Below, piece by piece: positions 12,641-25,286 of a stretch of 64,000 nucleotides of DNA; the stretch's first letter is position 1, and each line of letters begins with the position of its first letter. The stretch is taken from NCBI RefSeq assembly GCF_000002865.3, contig NW_001865057.1:217342-281341 (forward strand), read 5' to 3'. The DNA is from Monosiga brevicollis MX1 (lineage: Eukaryota; Opisthokonta; Choanoflagellata; Craspedida; Salpingoecidae). The notes under the pieces were generated by a model. That model saw nothing but the letters and a program-made list of their open reading frames with translations. It did no database searches and was not told where the DNA came from. Both the position numbers and the translations under genes were made by a program.

Positions 12641-15600
12641 TTAGCTGCTGCACACGCATTGCACTTCATGGCTCGCTACAAAGTACTCTGGTGCCAACTG
12701 CAAACCGAGGTGCTTATCACCTCGTTCCAGTGTCACCTCCACGGGCAACACAAGGTTGAAACCTGTAAACTGCACGTTCACCGGGAGTGGCTTGATCTTA
12801 ATGGCTGAATCAGTTCGTAGAGTCAAAGAAAACGCTCCACGCCGCGCCTTGAGCGGCCAGCTATACCGATTCCCTTCACGCTCGCCTGCGCTCAACAACC
12901 AAGCAGTCCCAAAAGCCAGGTGAGAAAGCACCCTTCAGTAATGCGGCAATTGTAACCCAAAGAAGCCGCACGCACCGTCCCCACTACAGCGCGCGTGGGC
13001 AGGAAGATCCACCTCGAGCCGACACTGCTGCAGCTCTACTCCCGCGGCCTGTCTCCACTCCCCTTTGAGCTGTTGCAAAAAGCATGAAGGCCAGGCGGGT
13101 GAGGTTCTTATATGCAGCACAGGCTTGCGCCCCATTGTCCGCAAAACAACAGCCACAGGTCGTGCGTACCGTTGAGCACCCAAAATCACAGCGCCAAGTC
13201 GACTTGACGGTGACCGGAAGCGAATCGCCCCCTGCATGGATTTGTATCAAGACCGCTAGTGAGGGCAACTTTGGGGCACCACATCTGAAGCAGGCTCATC
13301 GCAAGCAAGGTACATCATGTGAGAGGTCCACATACCGTCGCAAGTTACACGAAAGTGACAGACTTCAACATCAGGTCGTCCAGCAAGGCTTTGCACGAGT
13401 GCACCGGCCGTGGTTTTGAGCCGTTCGCCCCGCTGTTCCCACACACCAGAGGCCCTGTTTATGTTTGACCCAAAAGGCACAAGCAGATTGGCAATAAACG
13501 ATCGTATGAGAGCAAATGTACGGAACAGCCGCCGATCGTTCATCTCAAACCGCGCACAGTCTACATCAAGATGCTGAACAGCAAGTAGGCAACGAACCGC
13601 AGACCAAGCGAGCGAGTCACGGTGGGACAGCGGATGAGCAACACCACTTCTTCCTGCGGGTGGCATCGCTCCAACACCTGCTGCCATTCGTGGGCAGCCG
13701 GCAGACTCACTACCATCCGGTGATCACTTGTGGCATGGCTAAGACGCGTTCCTGTGAAGCGGGCAGAGATGTGGTCCTCTATCCTGAGCCGACAAGCCAC
13801 GAGAGCCTGATCGCCTCGATCCGCTGCCGTTGCAGTGCCGGGAAGATCAAGATAACCCCCGAGATCACTGTTGTGGCTGGCACTACGTTCCGTATGCCAA
13901 AGTGGCACGATGTGTGAGGCACGTCGAGGCCGGGGCTCGGCATGATTCGCTTCTGTCTGTGATTTCATGTCCCAGTCGGAGCCGCGTCGTAACGCCTCAC
14001 CCCCTGCGAGTGGCATTGGCTGAGTAAGTATACGAGCATTGGGCCGAGCAAACGGTTCGGCAGTAGCCATGGTTTCAAAGCCAGGGGCTGATGACGAGCT
14101 GGGATTGGTGGCGCTGGTGTTGCTGAGATTGCGCGTGTAAGTGTGGGTTGGCGTAGTCGAGTGGTGAGGCACAAGACGTGTTGTTGGCTGTTTGAAGCTC
14201 GACTCTGATGAGCTGTTGCTCGAGGTTCGAACGGCGCTCTTGTTGGAACCAGGCGAAATTGTTGGGACGTGCTGTGAGGTCAGTGTGGAAGCTGTCAGAG
14301 GTGCGCATCGTGCAGACGGTTTGAGAGTGGCGACGGGTAGAAAGGGATCTGTCACAGGCATTGCCTGCTGATCTGCGCTTGGCGCATGGTTGCTGTCCTG
14401 TGCGCCGGTAACCTCAAAGTCAGGATCACGGTCCGTGCTGAACTGCGATTCCATCTCTGATGCGTGTGTTGCCTCTTTTGCAGGTTTCTGTTGCCATTGT
14501 GGCTCTGGTGCTTGTGTCACCTCCTGCCGCGTCTCTAGTGCCACTTCCTGCTGCGTCTCTAGTGTCAGCACCTGTCGCAAGCCTTGTTTTGGCGCTGGAG
14601 CGGTGTAAACTTGCTCTGCCATGTGCTCTTCAGGTGGGTCTGGCATGCCAGTGCGTGGCAAGGCTGTTGTGGCCTGATGTAACTCGCTCTGGGTGACAAC
14701 ATTGCTTGCGTCCGCGACCGTCTGATCGGGCTGCGTCTCGCGTTGGGTGCCCCACAAGGCAAGGGGCGAAAGTGAGTCGAGCAGATTTGTGGAGAACTTG
14801 TGCAACCACTCAAATGACGATTGCTTCTCGAGTGGAGCTACACCCGTGGCAGATCTGGGCAGAGGTGGGGCACTGCTTGCATTCGCACGCGAGGTCAAGT
14901 TGGTCCCGGCAACAGATGCTGCATCACAGTCTGACGACGGTGTGGCAAAGGCTTCCTCAGGTAAAGGGGCACTTCGACTGCCTGATCTCGACTCGGCCGT
15001 GGCTGACAATGGGCTCAGTGGAGAAAACACGGCCGATTGTGCAGAAGACGTGCTGCGATATTGTAAACCCGATTGAGGGCGACTGTGATTATCATCGGGA
15101 AGCGCCGCCGGACTGGTGTTTGCTTGCGCGCGCTGTTCAGAGATGGCTGTGTTGGACAGTGCAAAAGGATCACTGATATTGGCCATGCGCAGTTGAGAAG
15201 GCCGGCGCTCACGAATCACAAAGCGAGGACCTGAAATCAAAAGCGCAAACCAGGCGTCATGTTCAGCACATCATTTGCACGGCACGAGCTGCTTTGGCTG
15301 GTAGGACCGAGGCAATTGAAGCAAAACTCACGCCGGGCTAGGTCGACCTCGTCTGACATCCAGCTGTCAGAAGAGCGTATACTCAACTTGGAACCCTGTG
15401 CCGACGCCAACTCGACCAAATCCCGACGGCCGAATGTGCCGAGGCCTGATAAAGGTGTCAACGGCGACAAGTCAACTCAACAAAAGGTGCAAGGCAGCAA
15501 GACACGGCATCAAAAACCTTGCCTTGAGAATTGGATATGCTGGGGCTGACAGAACCCTCCTTGGCCGTTGACGTCGCAGCCGCACCGAGATTTTCGACAG

Positions 15601-17594
15601 AAGGTGGTTTGGCGATGGCTGCCGATGCCTCGGGGGTATCGAGATGCGTGTTTGATTTGCTATCTAGATCCTCTGTGGGCAGGCCTTTTCCTGGCGTAAA
15701 CAAGCGCAGCACCCTACACCGGCATCCGGAACCAGCACTTGAGACGTGCAAGTAAGAGCGTGAACGAAAGAAAACTCAGAAGACACGCACTTGCGAAGAC
15801 GTCGATGGCGACGCGAGCTTTTGGGACTGTGCTGATTGGTTTGGGAGGAGTGGAGCAAGCTTTGATTGCGTCGCACGACCTCAATGGCCCGGGATGGATG
15901 TCTCTGCAAGATACGCTCTTCAGCAATGTGTAGCATGCCAGTGAAAAGAAGAAAGGCTAAGCCCAAAGACCGATCAAAAGGCGTGGTGCGTCCTGCACCT
16001 TGCTGTGTATCCTCGAGGATGGCATTGTGGCTGAGGCGCGGCTGTCGCACGTCATCGTGATTCGCGGCTTCGCTCGTGGTTTCCTCCTGCTGCGACAAAA
16101 AAATGAAATAAGACTGTCTCAGGCCGCATGCACCGGGAGCCCCCATGGCCTGGCAACACGTGCCTCTGAATCAGTACTGTGCTCTGATCTCGATGGGTCC
16201 GAGCCTGTCCGATCCAAGTAGTCTGCCGCTAAAAGCCCGTCAATGGCTCGCTCCAACGCCATTCTTTGGCGCTCGTGATACTAAAATATAGACCGGAACG
16301 ACAAGCACACAGACGCCGATTGCAACGCTGTGAGACAAGACAAGCTCTTTTGCCAGATCAGCATGGCCAGGGCAGTAGCTGTGGCTACGTTGGGCCGCAC
16401 TCCGCACTCTGCTGACCTGAGACAAGCCCTGGAGGGCGGCCAGCACGCTGGCTGACATGTGGCGCTTGTTCATTTGCAAGCCCTCCTCGACCGTCTGGGA
16501 AGCCACACATCCCGTGTGGATTGATGCATGAGCTCACATTTCGAACGCTTCACTCACAATAACATTGCAGTAAACATGAGACAAGTTCGGATTGACACGT
16601 ACGGCAGCAACCCGGTTCATCGCGTCCATCAAAGCAGTCCGAGCTTGAGCCAAGTTCAAAGCAGTGTCTCGATACGCACGTTCACTGGTGTCAGCCCTTG
16701 ATTTTGCCTGAAGCAATTGCACACACGCATGTGAGTCGTGGCCCATGGTTGCTTAAATCTTGTCATCAAATGACCTTGTAGCTTCGTCACGACCAACCTT
16801 GGCCACACGCTTTTGGTGGTCGCCCGCTGCAGCTGAACCAGCCTCCCCGAGCAGATCAGCAAGCTCCTTGCATCTGCGCTCACGCGCGTGCGTGCCATCA
16901 TTTGATGACGCGCCGTCTTGACATCCCACGCAAGCGCGAGATCATGCTGGCCTTACCTTTGCACATATTCGGTTTTACCGCGATCCGCCGACTCGAGCAG
17001 CTGAGCATGAGCCACAGCTTGTGACTGAATGGCCTTGAAACCCTCACTCTCGCAGATCAAGCGCTAAGAACAACACGACCGGCGATCGATCCTTGAGAGT
17101 TGGAGTTGCTCGAGAGGGCTGGCACAAGCTGCAGGTCGATCGCGTAGTCTCACCATGGTATAATTAAGCTGCTGTGCAAGAGAGGCAGCGTTTTGGCGAA
17201 GGGATGTGCATAGGTCCTGCGAGTCACGTTTAAAAGTAAAATCCGGTTTTTCAGGCTTGAGCTAGGGCGGCTGCATGGCGCGGCGCACCTGCACCGCTTG
17301 GCGGTTGCGTTCCATGTCCTCTTGCAACGGACTCAGGGCCTCCAAGGTGTGCAAAAGGTCGTTGTACCCATCGAGGCTGCGAACGGTGCCTTCAACCAGA
17401 TGTGGTGAAACGTGAAGAACATGCTGTGGGGTGAGGAAAAGCCCTGCGTGGCACACATTTGGACGACGCGCCTTTGACGCACCATGCTGAGATATTTCCT
17501 GCAAGAGCTGCACGACCTGCTGCCCACTCGCCTTGGAGGCGGCAACACTGGCCACGAGTCGGTCGGCATCCTCTGCGGGCGTCATCATGTGCAT
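12641..17594 (-). CDS. muniscin (FCHo/Syp1-type endocytic adaptor)
   Basis: Early clathrin-mediated endocytosis adaptor: the F-BAR half bends plasma membrane, the linker recruits AP-2 and partners, and the mu-homology domain binds cargo. Many exons. Upstream ones (17590-16440) are helical and charged, with LQEISQH, RNRQAVQ, RLICESEGFKAIQSQA, CKELADLLGEAG and KSRADTSERAYRDTALNLAQAR, the last resembling the KSKxATDxY helix of FCHo F-BARs. The middle (about 16250-13770) is a long Ser/Thr/Pro/Gln linker containing DPF motifs (ISDPFAL near 15170 and VTDPFLP near 14350), the classic AP-2 appendage ligand. The last exons (from about 13770 to TAA at 12641) are beta-rich and end LPVNVQFTGFNLVL...LERGDKHLGLQ, like the final strands of the muniscin mu domain. 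The 5' end is uncertain; ATG at 17594 is the nearest candidate. Similarity in the F-BAR part is weak, so family assignment rests on architecture. Confidence 0.65.
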
Positions 17595-17896
17595 CAATTC
17601 AGACACGCTCGAGAATGGCACCGCTGCTGAGCTTCACCTGCTCTACCCCCTTTCCCACGAAATGCTCCACAGGCGCCTTTCCAATCCCCGCACGCGCGTT
17701 TTGGTGTGTCGTGCCAAAGAGGGCGATGAGAGCCACAGCAACATCTGAAATGGATTTGTGGAGCTGTGTGCCCTTTTTTTTAATTTTTGTCGTCTAGCAT
17801 TCGTTTGACATTTAGCACGAATGGGTGCATGCAAGCACTGCGCGAAAGAGCCGATTTTTTTGATTTTTTTGTGCCATGGCGAAGAAGAGGAAGTTT

Positions 17897-20466
17897 TTAT
17901 GGGGAAGGCTCCCCGGGTTGTCGCGTGGTGGCATCATTGACAAAAACATGGTGCCGAACACCCCATTCTGCATTGAGCCCGACGGCCTCCGGCTCACTCG
18001 CATCGGGTTCAGCAACCTTGGCCATGACAACGAGTCGGCGGGCCAGCTTGCGATTCAGGATCTGCTGACAGGCGGCCTTGACCTCGAAGCAGCGATGCGC
18101 TGGCACCTACAAAGCACGGCGGGAGCCAAATGACTGGGCAACGAAATAGCTGCGGAGCCCCGCCAGTTGCACTTTTCAAACTTGACAAACCACAAATTCT
18201 TCTGCCAGGGCCTCGGGCATCCAGAACGCGAGACGACCCCCCAGCACCAGTCGATGGGCGCCGAAGGAGATCAGGTCGGTAAAGACAGCCCCCAACCCAT
18301 ATTGCTTGGACCGCGGAAAACGGTTGTCACGGCTACGCAAAATATCAGAACGCGTAAGAGTTGCATCAGACCAAACCAGACCGGTTCCGTGGTGCTCCAG
18401 ACCAGGACTACTTTGAAGGGACATACAATTCCTCCGGGACGGGGCGCGAATCCTTTGCTCCAATCCGCCGGGCCGGTTCACGAATGCCATAGGGTGCTGC
18501 CAATAACCACCACAACACGCATGTACAATGGCACGACATGTCAACGCAAAGGATCTTGCGAGGAGCAGGATAATGGCATGGTTGCGAATGCGAGTCTCCG
18601 CTTACGGTCAGCGACGATCATATCAAACAAAATGTCCTGGCGAAAGCTGGGGTTTGCTGCATCGGCCACCAGCACATCCCCAAACTTATCCAAGAGCTCA
18701 TACTGCTCGTAGTTGGCCAGGATGTTCTCTTTGGGACCTAAGCGCGGCTTGATCATGCACGACGCGCAGGAAAAAAGGTTAGTCTTGGCCCTGTTTCGCT
18801 TGACCATGGCAGCGTGTCTTGTAGGCATTCGATCCGGCACTTGCCTCGAGTTTTAGATCCTGTGCCCTGTCGCGATGTTTTGCCAACGCCATGCACTACC
18901 TGTGTGGATGTGCGTGGGAGTGTCAGGCACCCCTGTGTCGCCGGATCATGGGTATCAACCATTGATCTTTCGCTGCCAACAAACCTGAAACGCAATATCC
19001 GACCCCATGGTCATGCCGCCAAAGTAGGCTACGGGAACGAGCAAGCTTGCTGCAAACGGCCAATTGTTACGTCAAGGTCAGCCAGATTGAATTGTCAGCG
19101 TCATGGACAGTGCATATACTCAGCAATAGACTCATTCAACCATCTCTCACCTGTGCCGCAAAAAGGATCGTACGCCAATGTCCCTGGCTGAGCCTGGGTC
19201 AATCGCACCACACACGCATGCACACACGCAAGCACACGCCCACACCATATAGGGTAGGAAGATAGCAGCAGCAGCCGTAAGCCAGAGGTCACACGTACAC
19301 GAAGCTGGCCCAACGACTGCGTGAGTCTGACAGACGCATCGACGAGGGCGGTGTTACCTGGACCATGTTAGCCATAAAGAAGGCCAGTTCGGGGTCCATG
19401 CTTGTGTTGCCAATCATGTTTCTTGTTTTGAGATCAAAGGCGCGCATCAAATCACGGCGGCCGGTGGCAATCTGGGAAGCAAGGGAAAGGGGGGAAAAAA
19501 ATGAGCGCGAGGCGCCTGAACTTTGCTCATGACTTGCGTCAGTCGGTCGCAGAGTCATCGGCTTCAAGCGGCCCCCATACCTGTCGAACCCAGAACACAC
19601 GATGCGGTGCATCGGGCGCACTCATATGTTTGCGCCCATAGTCCTCGACGGCCAGATACCTGATTTCGGGGTCATGAAGATCCACTGCGCCGGGTATTGC
19701 CAGCGGTGCCATGGTCTATGGCGGGAATAAAGATGGGTCGCAATAGCAGGGGAGACAACGAGACATGCCATTCAAGGAAGGAAAAATAGGATGGAGGGGG
19801 TGATCAGAACGTCATTCACCAAGCAAGCACCTCAAAGATGTGCATCTTGCGGGCCTTGACCAGCTTTTTGTTGTATGACATGATTTCAAACTTAAAGCGC
19901 CCGCTGGGCAGCTCATCCTGAAACATGAAGGACACGACGGAGGAGGGGCGCCAAGCAAGTGGGAATATATCAGGTTTTGCAGCAGCCCCGGAAACGATCA
20001 AAACTCCGGTTACTCTGCGATATTGGCGTGTGCTGAAGCAGCAGGCTATTACCGTCACGCGGTCGCGGAGGGCGACCTCAACCAGCATTTCCCAGTTCTC
20101 GCCCTGAGCAATCAGCTCGCCCATGTATGCCATCCCGACACAGCGCTGTGCGATTCCAGATAATTCCGCATCGGAATGCCGCGTGCTAGCAAGCAGAAAA
20201 GGAGTCTGCAAGGCGTAACCCCATCCTGCGCATCAGAACACCCAGCGGCTCAGTCACGGACACGAATCGAGGCGACAACAACCAACCTCGTGGCTGTAAG
20301 TGCTGAGGTCCAAGTCGACCTCAAGCCGCAGCATATCCAACACTGCTTCCAGCTCCGGCAACCGAAAATCCACATGATTGCTGGCAAACTCTATCAGCAA
20401 GGTTCGCGATGGTGCAGCGCCCCCCGTGCCGGCGCCACGACTCTGCTCCTGGCCCACCGCTGCCAT
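17897..20466 (-). CDS. TRMT11: tRNA (guanine-N2-)-methyltransferase TRM11
   Basis: Catalytic subunit that, with the TRM112 activator, makes N2-methylguanosine at position 10 of tRNA in the cytoplasm. Exon 1 (20466-20287) starts MAAVGQEQ and reaches HVDFRLPELEAVL, the conserved TRM11 N-terminal motif. The next exons give the THUMP-like region (SGRFKFEIMSYNKKLVKARK) and VDLHDPEIRYLAVEDYG. Then come GRRDLMRAFDLKTRNMIGNTSMDPELAFFMAN, AYDPFCGT (AdoMet-binding motif I, split by an intron), YFGGMTMGSDI, ENILANYEQY and DVLVADAA. The catalytic DPPYGIREPARR is assembled across another intron (donor after MIVAD, acceptor before CACCCTATGGC). FGAHRLVLGGRLAFWMP and LNRKLARRLVVMAKV complete the domain. Stop TAA at 17897. 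Length and order match the animal protein. The residue after DPFCGT reads Ala where Gly is usual, if the exon join is right. Confidence 0.93.
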
Positions 20467-20683
20467 GGTCGGCTTCTTCAATTCAAAGCAAGAAAGAGGT
20501 CCACACGCACGAGTCGAGACGAGCAGAAAATGATGACATCTTCTTTCTGACAACTCGTGTGGGCTTTCGGTTCTGCGATGTTTGGTAGGAGATACATGAA
20601 TGTGGAGGTATTTTGAAGTTCACTATGGGTGGTTTGATTACTCGGTCTCGATTCACTCAGAGGCAGGCATGGGGCTTTTAGGA

Positions 20684-22256
20684 TCAAGGGTGGGAGGCAG
20701 TGGATGGGTGTGAATGGTGCTCACGGGGCGTCACAAATAGCCCTGCCGAAGCCGTCAACACAACTGCATTGTTGAGGTGACGCCATTCGTTCTCGCTGGA
20801 GGATAAACACATGATGCGCATGGCCGGGGGAATCAGGAGATTATAGCTGGGACCCTCCTCTCCAAACGCCTGGCCATCGAGTCGAAAAGCTTCGCGCGCC
20901 ACGTCCCCCGCGACCATGTTGTCGTCTGACGGACTCCCAGCCTCGCTGACTGCATACACATCAAAGTCCAAGTCGCCTGACGTGGCAGCCGTAACCGCAA
21001 AGACTGGCGCACTCCAAGGAAACTCTGCGCAGTTTGATTGTGCCATGGCGGTCATGACGATACGTTCATGAGCTGGATTCTGTGTCGACTTTTCACATGT
21101 GTTGAAAGGGGATGTGTGGCTCTGGCTGTGCATGTTCACGGCCCAATCGAGCGCCAAACGTACCTTCAGGTGGGTGCACGCTGGTGACTGGTGTGCCCGT
21201 AACCAGAACGGGCCGATTGCCGTCGGCGTGCGCAAAACAAAATGCATGCAGCGAAGCTGACCCACCCAGGGCACCCGAGGATGTTGAAGAGACCGACCCG
21301 TTCCCTGCATCCCACAGAGCGATGAACGAGATAGCAAGTCAAGATAATGTGCGCGAACGACCTCCAACAAGCGGCACAAAACTTACGTGTTGCTGTCCAT
21401 CCCTTGTCCTTGCTAGAGCTGACAATTCGGGGCAACGGGGACCGCGATCGTGAACGCGGTTGTTGCATCGAGAGTGCACTGGTCACTTCGCTGCTGGTGG
21501 CATCAGAGGGTGATTCAGAGCGAATGATGTCCGCCATGTGGCCAGCATGATCCCGCAGACAAGATTCAGTTTCGCTGATGCGATCCATGATGCGTTGGGT
21601 CAGTTCCTGTGGTGCACCTTTGCTCGGACCAGACGTGGATCCATTATCCATGGGAGCAGAGCGGGTTCGCTCGACAGGCGCTGCAGCACTCGACGTTGAA
21701 CCAGAGCGCTTAACCTGTTTCATCGACCCGCGCGACGCAGTCGATAAGCGCGAAACAGCGTGGCTCTCACTCGGATGCTCTCGCAACGTGAATAGAGCAA
21801 ACTGAACACAGCTTTTGGTGTGCTCGCTCCTTGGCAGCGCAAGTGGAAACCCCTCAAGATTAAAGCCAATCAAGGATTCGCCTTGCTGCAGGATAAAAAA
21901 GCAGGCACCTGACGAGAATCAAGACAAAAACAAATCTGAGAATCAAGACCCACGAAAGCGACATGCCTAGTGCTATTGGGCCATTCTTTGGAGATGGATA
22001 GCACAGCTTTGACAGGGTACAAACCTTTTTCCTTGGCAGCGGCATCATGCTCAGGACTACTCTCAAAAGCTGGCTTAATGGTCAACACCATCGCCTCCGA
22101 GCCATCGTCGACCACCAACTCAGGCTGGTTATTATGGAGCACGAGACACCGTCTCCTTTGTTGGACGGGTGAACCGGAACATGACCGCTCATCAGGTTCC
22201 TGCGCTTCCTGCTCCGTGGTTGAAATGGACCGACCCTGGCGAGCGGCGGCACTCAT
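20684..22256 (-). CDS. unrecognised protein (orphan B)
   Basis: I do not recognise this gene. A good start, MSAAARQGRSIS, lies at 22256. The first exon reads RRRCLVLHNNQPELVV and ISKEWPNSTRHVAF, and a GTGGGT donor joins it in phase to QGESLIGFNLEGFPLALPRS. This gives a beta-rich, PH-like or small-sandwich-sized region of about 130 residues. It is followed by a Ser/Arg-rich disordered part with QRIMDRISETESCLRDHAGHMADII, a likely amphipathic helix. A later exon reads NCAEFPWSAPVFAVTAATSGDLDFDVYAV and ends at a stop at 20684. Lower exon joins are uncertain, and the two ends could be separate genes. Confidence 0.4.
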
Positions 22257-22499
22257 CCGTTTTTCTTTGCAACCCACAGATTCCACTCTGACCAAACTGC
22301 GAGAATGTTGTACCGGTGTGCGCATGCACATGCACATGCACATTGAGCCAACGCACTATGCCAACCAATTATGCACTCTTGGAGGAGGGGATCGTACCGG
22401 TATTGTTGAGCAGAAGCGTTGACAGTTTCGACCAAGAATCGATGACGCTTGCTATTGTGCTTGGCCAAAGCAAATGGCGTATGTTGCCCCTAACACAGC

Positions 22500-24800
22500 A
22501 ATTCAAAAAGGGTAAGCAGGCTATCGAGTAGAACAACAACCCATCCCAAGAATTTCAATGCCGTCTACATCATTCCTTCGTCGGTAGCCGGGCCTACCGC
22601 GACCGGCGGCTGAACAATCATATCGGATGCGCGAACTTGCAAGATGACTTGCATGCCATCTTTCAATGAACGAACTCGTGTCCAGCCGCTGCTGCCTACC
22701 AAATACGAACCCCCATGCACAATGCACGCACATCACACATGAATAGAAGAGCGAGCCCTGTATCGCATAATATTGCCTCAAACCACTGATGCCAATCGCG
22801 CCAAACATACGTCCGACACGGCGTGCTGTGGCGTGGTGCTGGCTCATCTCAGTACTCAGTGCCTCAATCTGTCGAAAAAAACGAGACGGCACCATGCACA
22901 AGTAAAATAAAAAGGTGCTCAGATGAGTCGACATACGCACAACTTACGTCGTCTTGCAGTTCAGCCAGATCGTCCGCGCCTTCGAGCAGGTGACGCCGAC
23001 CTTCCAACAGCTACACGCCAGCGATTGACCATGAAAAGAAAAAAGAGCAGAGGTAAACAAATTCAGAAGCACGTTCCCTCCCAGCCTCATGCCAAGCAGC
23101 AAAGCAAGGGACATTTGACGAACCGAGTCATGAAGGCGCTGGCGAATCCGGCCCAGAAGATTGTTGTGAATGTCACCGACGACGTTATTATTGAGAGAAA
23201 CGAAACACTTGACACTGCGCACTGCATCTGTGTCGTCGTCAATATCCTCGACCACCTTGCCCAGCAAGACGGCACCAGGCTGAGGTTGGCTCTGCGCGAC
23301 AGCTACACCGCACAACCCCGGGCCGGTGGCGGCAAAGACCAAATCGCCCTTTGATACAGGACCCGAAATTTTGACCCCGATAATCCTAGCGCACACAACA
23401 AGTGGAATATTGAGCTGTGATCGGCTGTGGCGGCGCACCTCTCGTCTCGAAAAGCTCCAGCTCAGACACTTGAGCACGAACGCACGTACCCATAAAGACA
23501 AATCATGTCCAGGGCTACTCGTTCTTGATCGTGAACTTCAAACACAGACTTGCCAGCAGAGCTTTGCGCCGACGCTTCCAGTGCATTCGTCTCGCCCTTG
23601 CCGTCATCGGCTTGCTGTTTACTCTTGCTGTGATTACTTTGTTGAGTCGCGTTTTTGCCACCACGCACTGTGGAGCGATTGTTGTTGTCATCATTGCTTG
23701 AAGAATTGGGCACAACTTCCTGTGCGCTTCTCTTAGTATCCTCCCTGTCATCATCAGCAGCTCCCGAGGACGAGGCATGCCTGGACTTGGTGCCCTCTTG
23801 ATCCAGCAATCGTCCGATTGCTGCCCCATTAACTCTATGAAATTTTACCGTCCGCAAGATGAGCGACAACGTGCAACTGCAACAGGGGATTGCGGAAGAA
23901 CATCACAAACCCAAGACGGCTTTACGTACAGTGTATGTGCTGAACGCGTGATGACACCGCAGAGCACTGCCTCTTGTACATTGTCCTCAGAAAGCGCATG
24001 GATCCAGAGAAGTTGGCCACGAGGCACCAAACCCACTACTTCGCCCTCCTCAAACTCGCTACAAGAGCACGTATGAAAGCGAGTCAATAGCACAACGCGA
24101 GCGCAAACCCTTCCCCGATGCCATCTGCTATATCCACAGTGCAACCGACACACTGTGGATAAAGCAAAGCCCCGCCCCCCCTTCCCCAAAACAAAAGCAA
24201 CTACAGCCACAAACCTTTTAGCGCAGACTTTGGGAAAGATGTAAGCTTGATCAGCCCCCATAAAGGCCGGCTCCATTTTGCGCCCGCAATTGCACATGAC
24301 GGTTTGACCTAAGTGCAGTCAACGTGACAAACAAGCTATGAATCTGAACGCAAATGTGGCGTATCAGCCATGCATGATCAAAGTTTACCGTCAATACACA
24401 TGGCGCCACAACGGCAGTGCCGGCAGACCACGGGACTAAGCGAGGAAAACAATTCATCCTGCCAATGCAACCAGTCGGATACAACGAAAGAGATAACACC
24501 CCCAGGATGAGTTGAGCGTCTTTGAACTTGAAAAGGAGAGGCCCAGGCGAACAAGGTGAGTGCGAAAGGCACAAGATGTGAGTTGAAGTGAGCGTGAGGG
24601 CAGAGCATGACGATGTATGCAGCGCAACATGTCGTGACAACGCATTCGCAGGCACAAAGACGCTGGCCTGGAGTTGGCCGCGCTGGCAAGCCCAACACGA
24701 TGAGCGAAACACTTTGTCATGAATCACAAAGTGTCCGCTGCCGTGTTGTGCCATGTGACAGGCAGTGTGGCAAAACTGGTCACAATCACAGCACACACAA
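22500..24800 (-). CDS. unrecognised Cys-rich/beta-domain protein (orphan A)
   Basis: Several minus-strand exons with good splice signals appear to form one gene. An early segment (about 24455-24235) is Cys-rich, reading VVCRHCRCGAMCIDG, then across an intron QTVMCNCGRKMEPAFMGAD, which looks like a metal-binding knuckle. Next are FEEGEVVGLVPRGQLLWIHA and VQEAVLCGVITRSAHT (about 24060-23930), a disordered Asp/Asn/Ser stretch (23830-23560) and VFEVHDQERVALDMICLYG. Then come GVKISGPVSKGDLVFAATG and PQPGAVLLGKVVEDIDDD (23400-23230), which read like one small beta-barrel domain built from several exons. Helical exons LLEGRRHLLEGADDLAELQDD and IEALSTEMSQHHATARRVGR follow. The start and stop are not established. 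I name no family. Confidence 0.4.
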
Positions 24801-25286
24801 CATCCGAGAAGCCAACACAAGGAGAAGCACCCGGGCTCGAGCTCGAGCCGAGGTAGCTCTCGTCATCACAGTTGATCAGGCCAGGGAAAGAAAAAACCAA
24901 AAGTCTCGATTTGTTCACAAGGAACACGAGGACAACAAGAATGACCGCGTGGCATGGTGGACCCACGACTCCGTGTCCACGGATCCACCATGTCCACAGA
25001 CATACGGGTGCAAATATAAATACTCTGAAAGTCAGCAACGCACGACACAATCTGGAAAAGTCTGCATGTCCAAGGAAAGTCCAAAATATAAGTCCATAAT
25101 CATTTACACTGTCGATAAATCAGATTTGTCCGGCCTCTGAAGTCAGTCACAGGCAGCCGCAGTCGCAAAGGGGCAGCCGCAGTCGTCACAAAAAGGTTAA
25201 GTTTGGTCATGTCCGATGCATGATAATTTTCAAACTGGCGAGGAAATACAAAAACGCCACACTCGAGCTTTCGGCACTGAAAGCAT

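Noticed and set aside
13516-15176. Plus-strand frames over the muniscin linker, including a Val-Ser-rich repeat at 14460-14696
   Set aside because: Shadows of the minus-strand exon coding the Gln/Thr-rich ETQQEVALETRQEV repeats.
24250-24820. Possible ZZ-type zinc finger (CVCCDCDQFC...HGSGHF)
   Set aside because: Part of the run lies upstream of a likely acceptor (GTGACCAG) and the first half of a ZZ finger (CDxC) could not be found; spacing does not close a proper domain.
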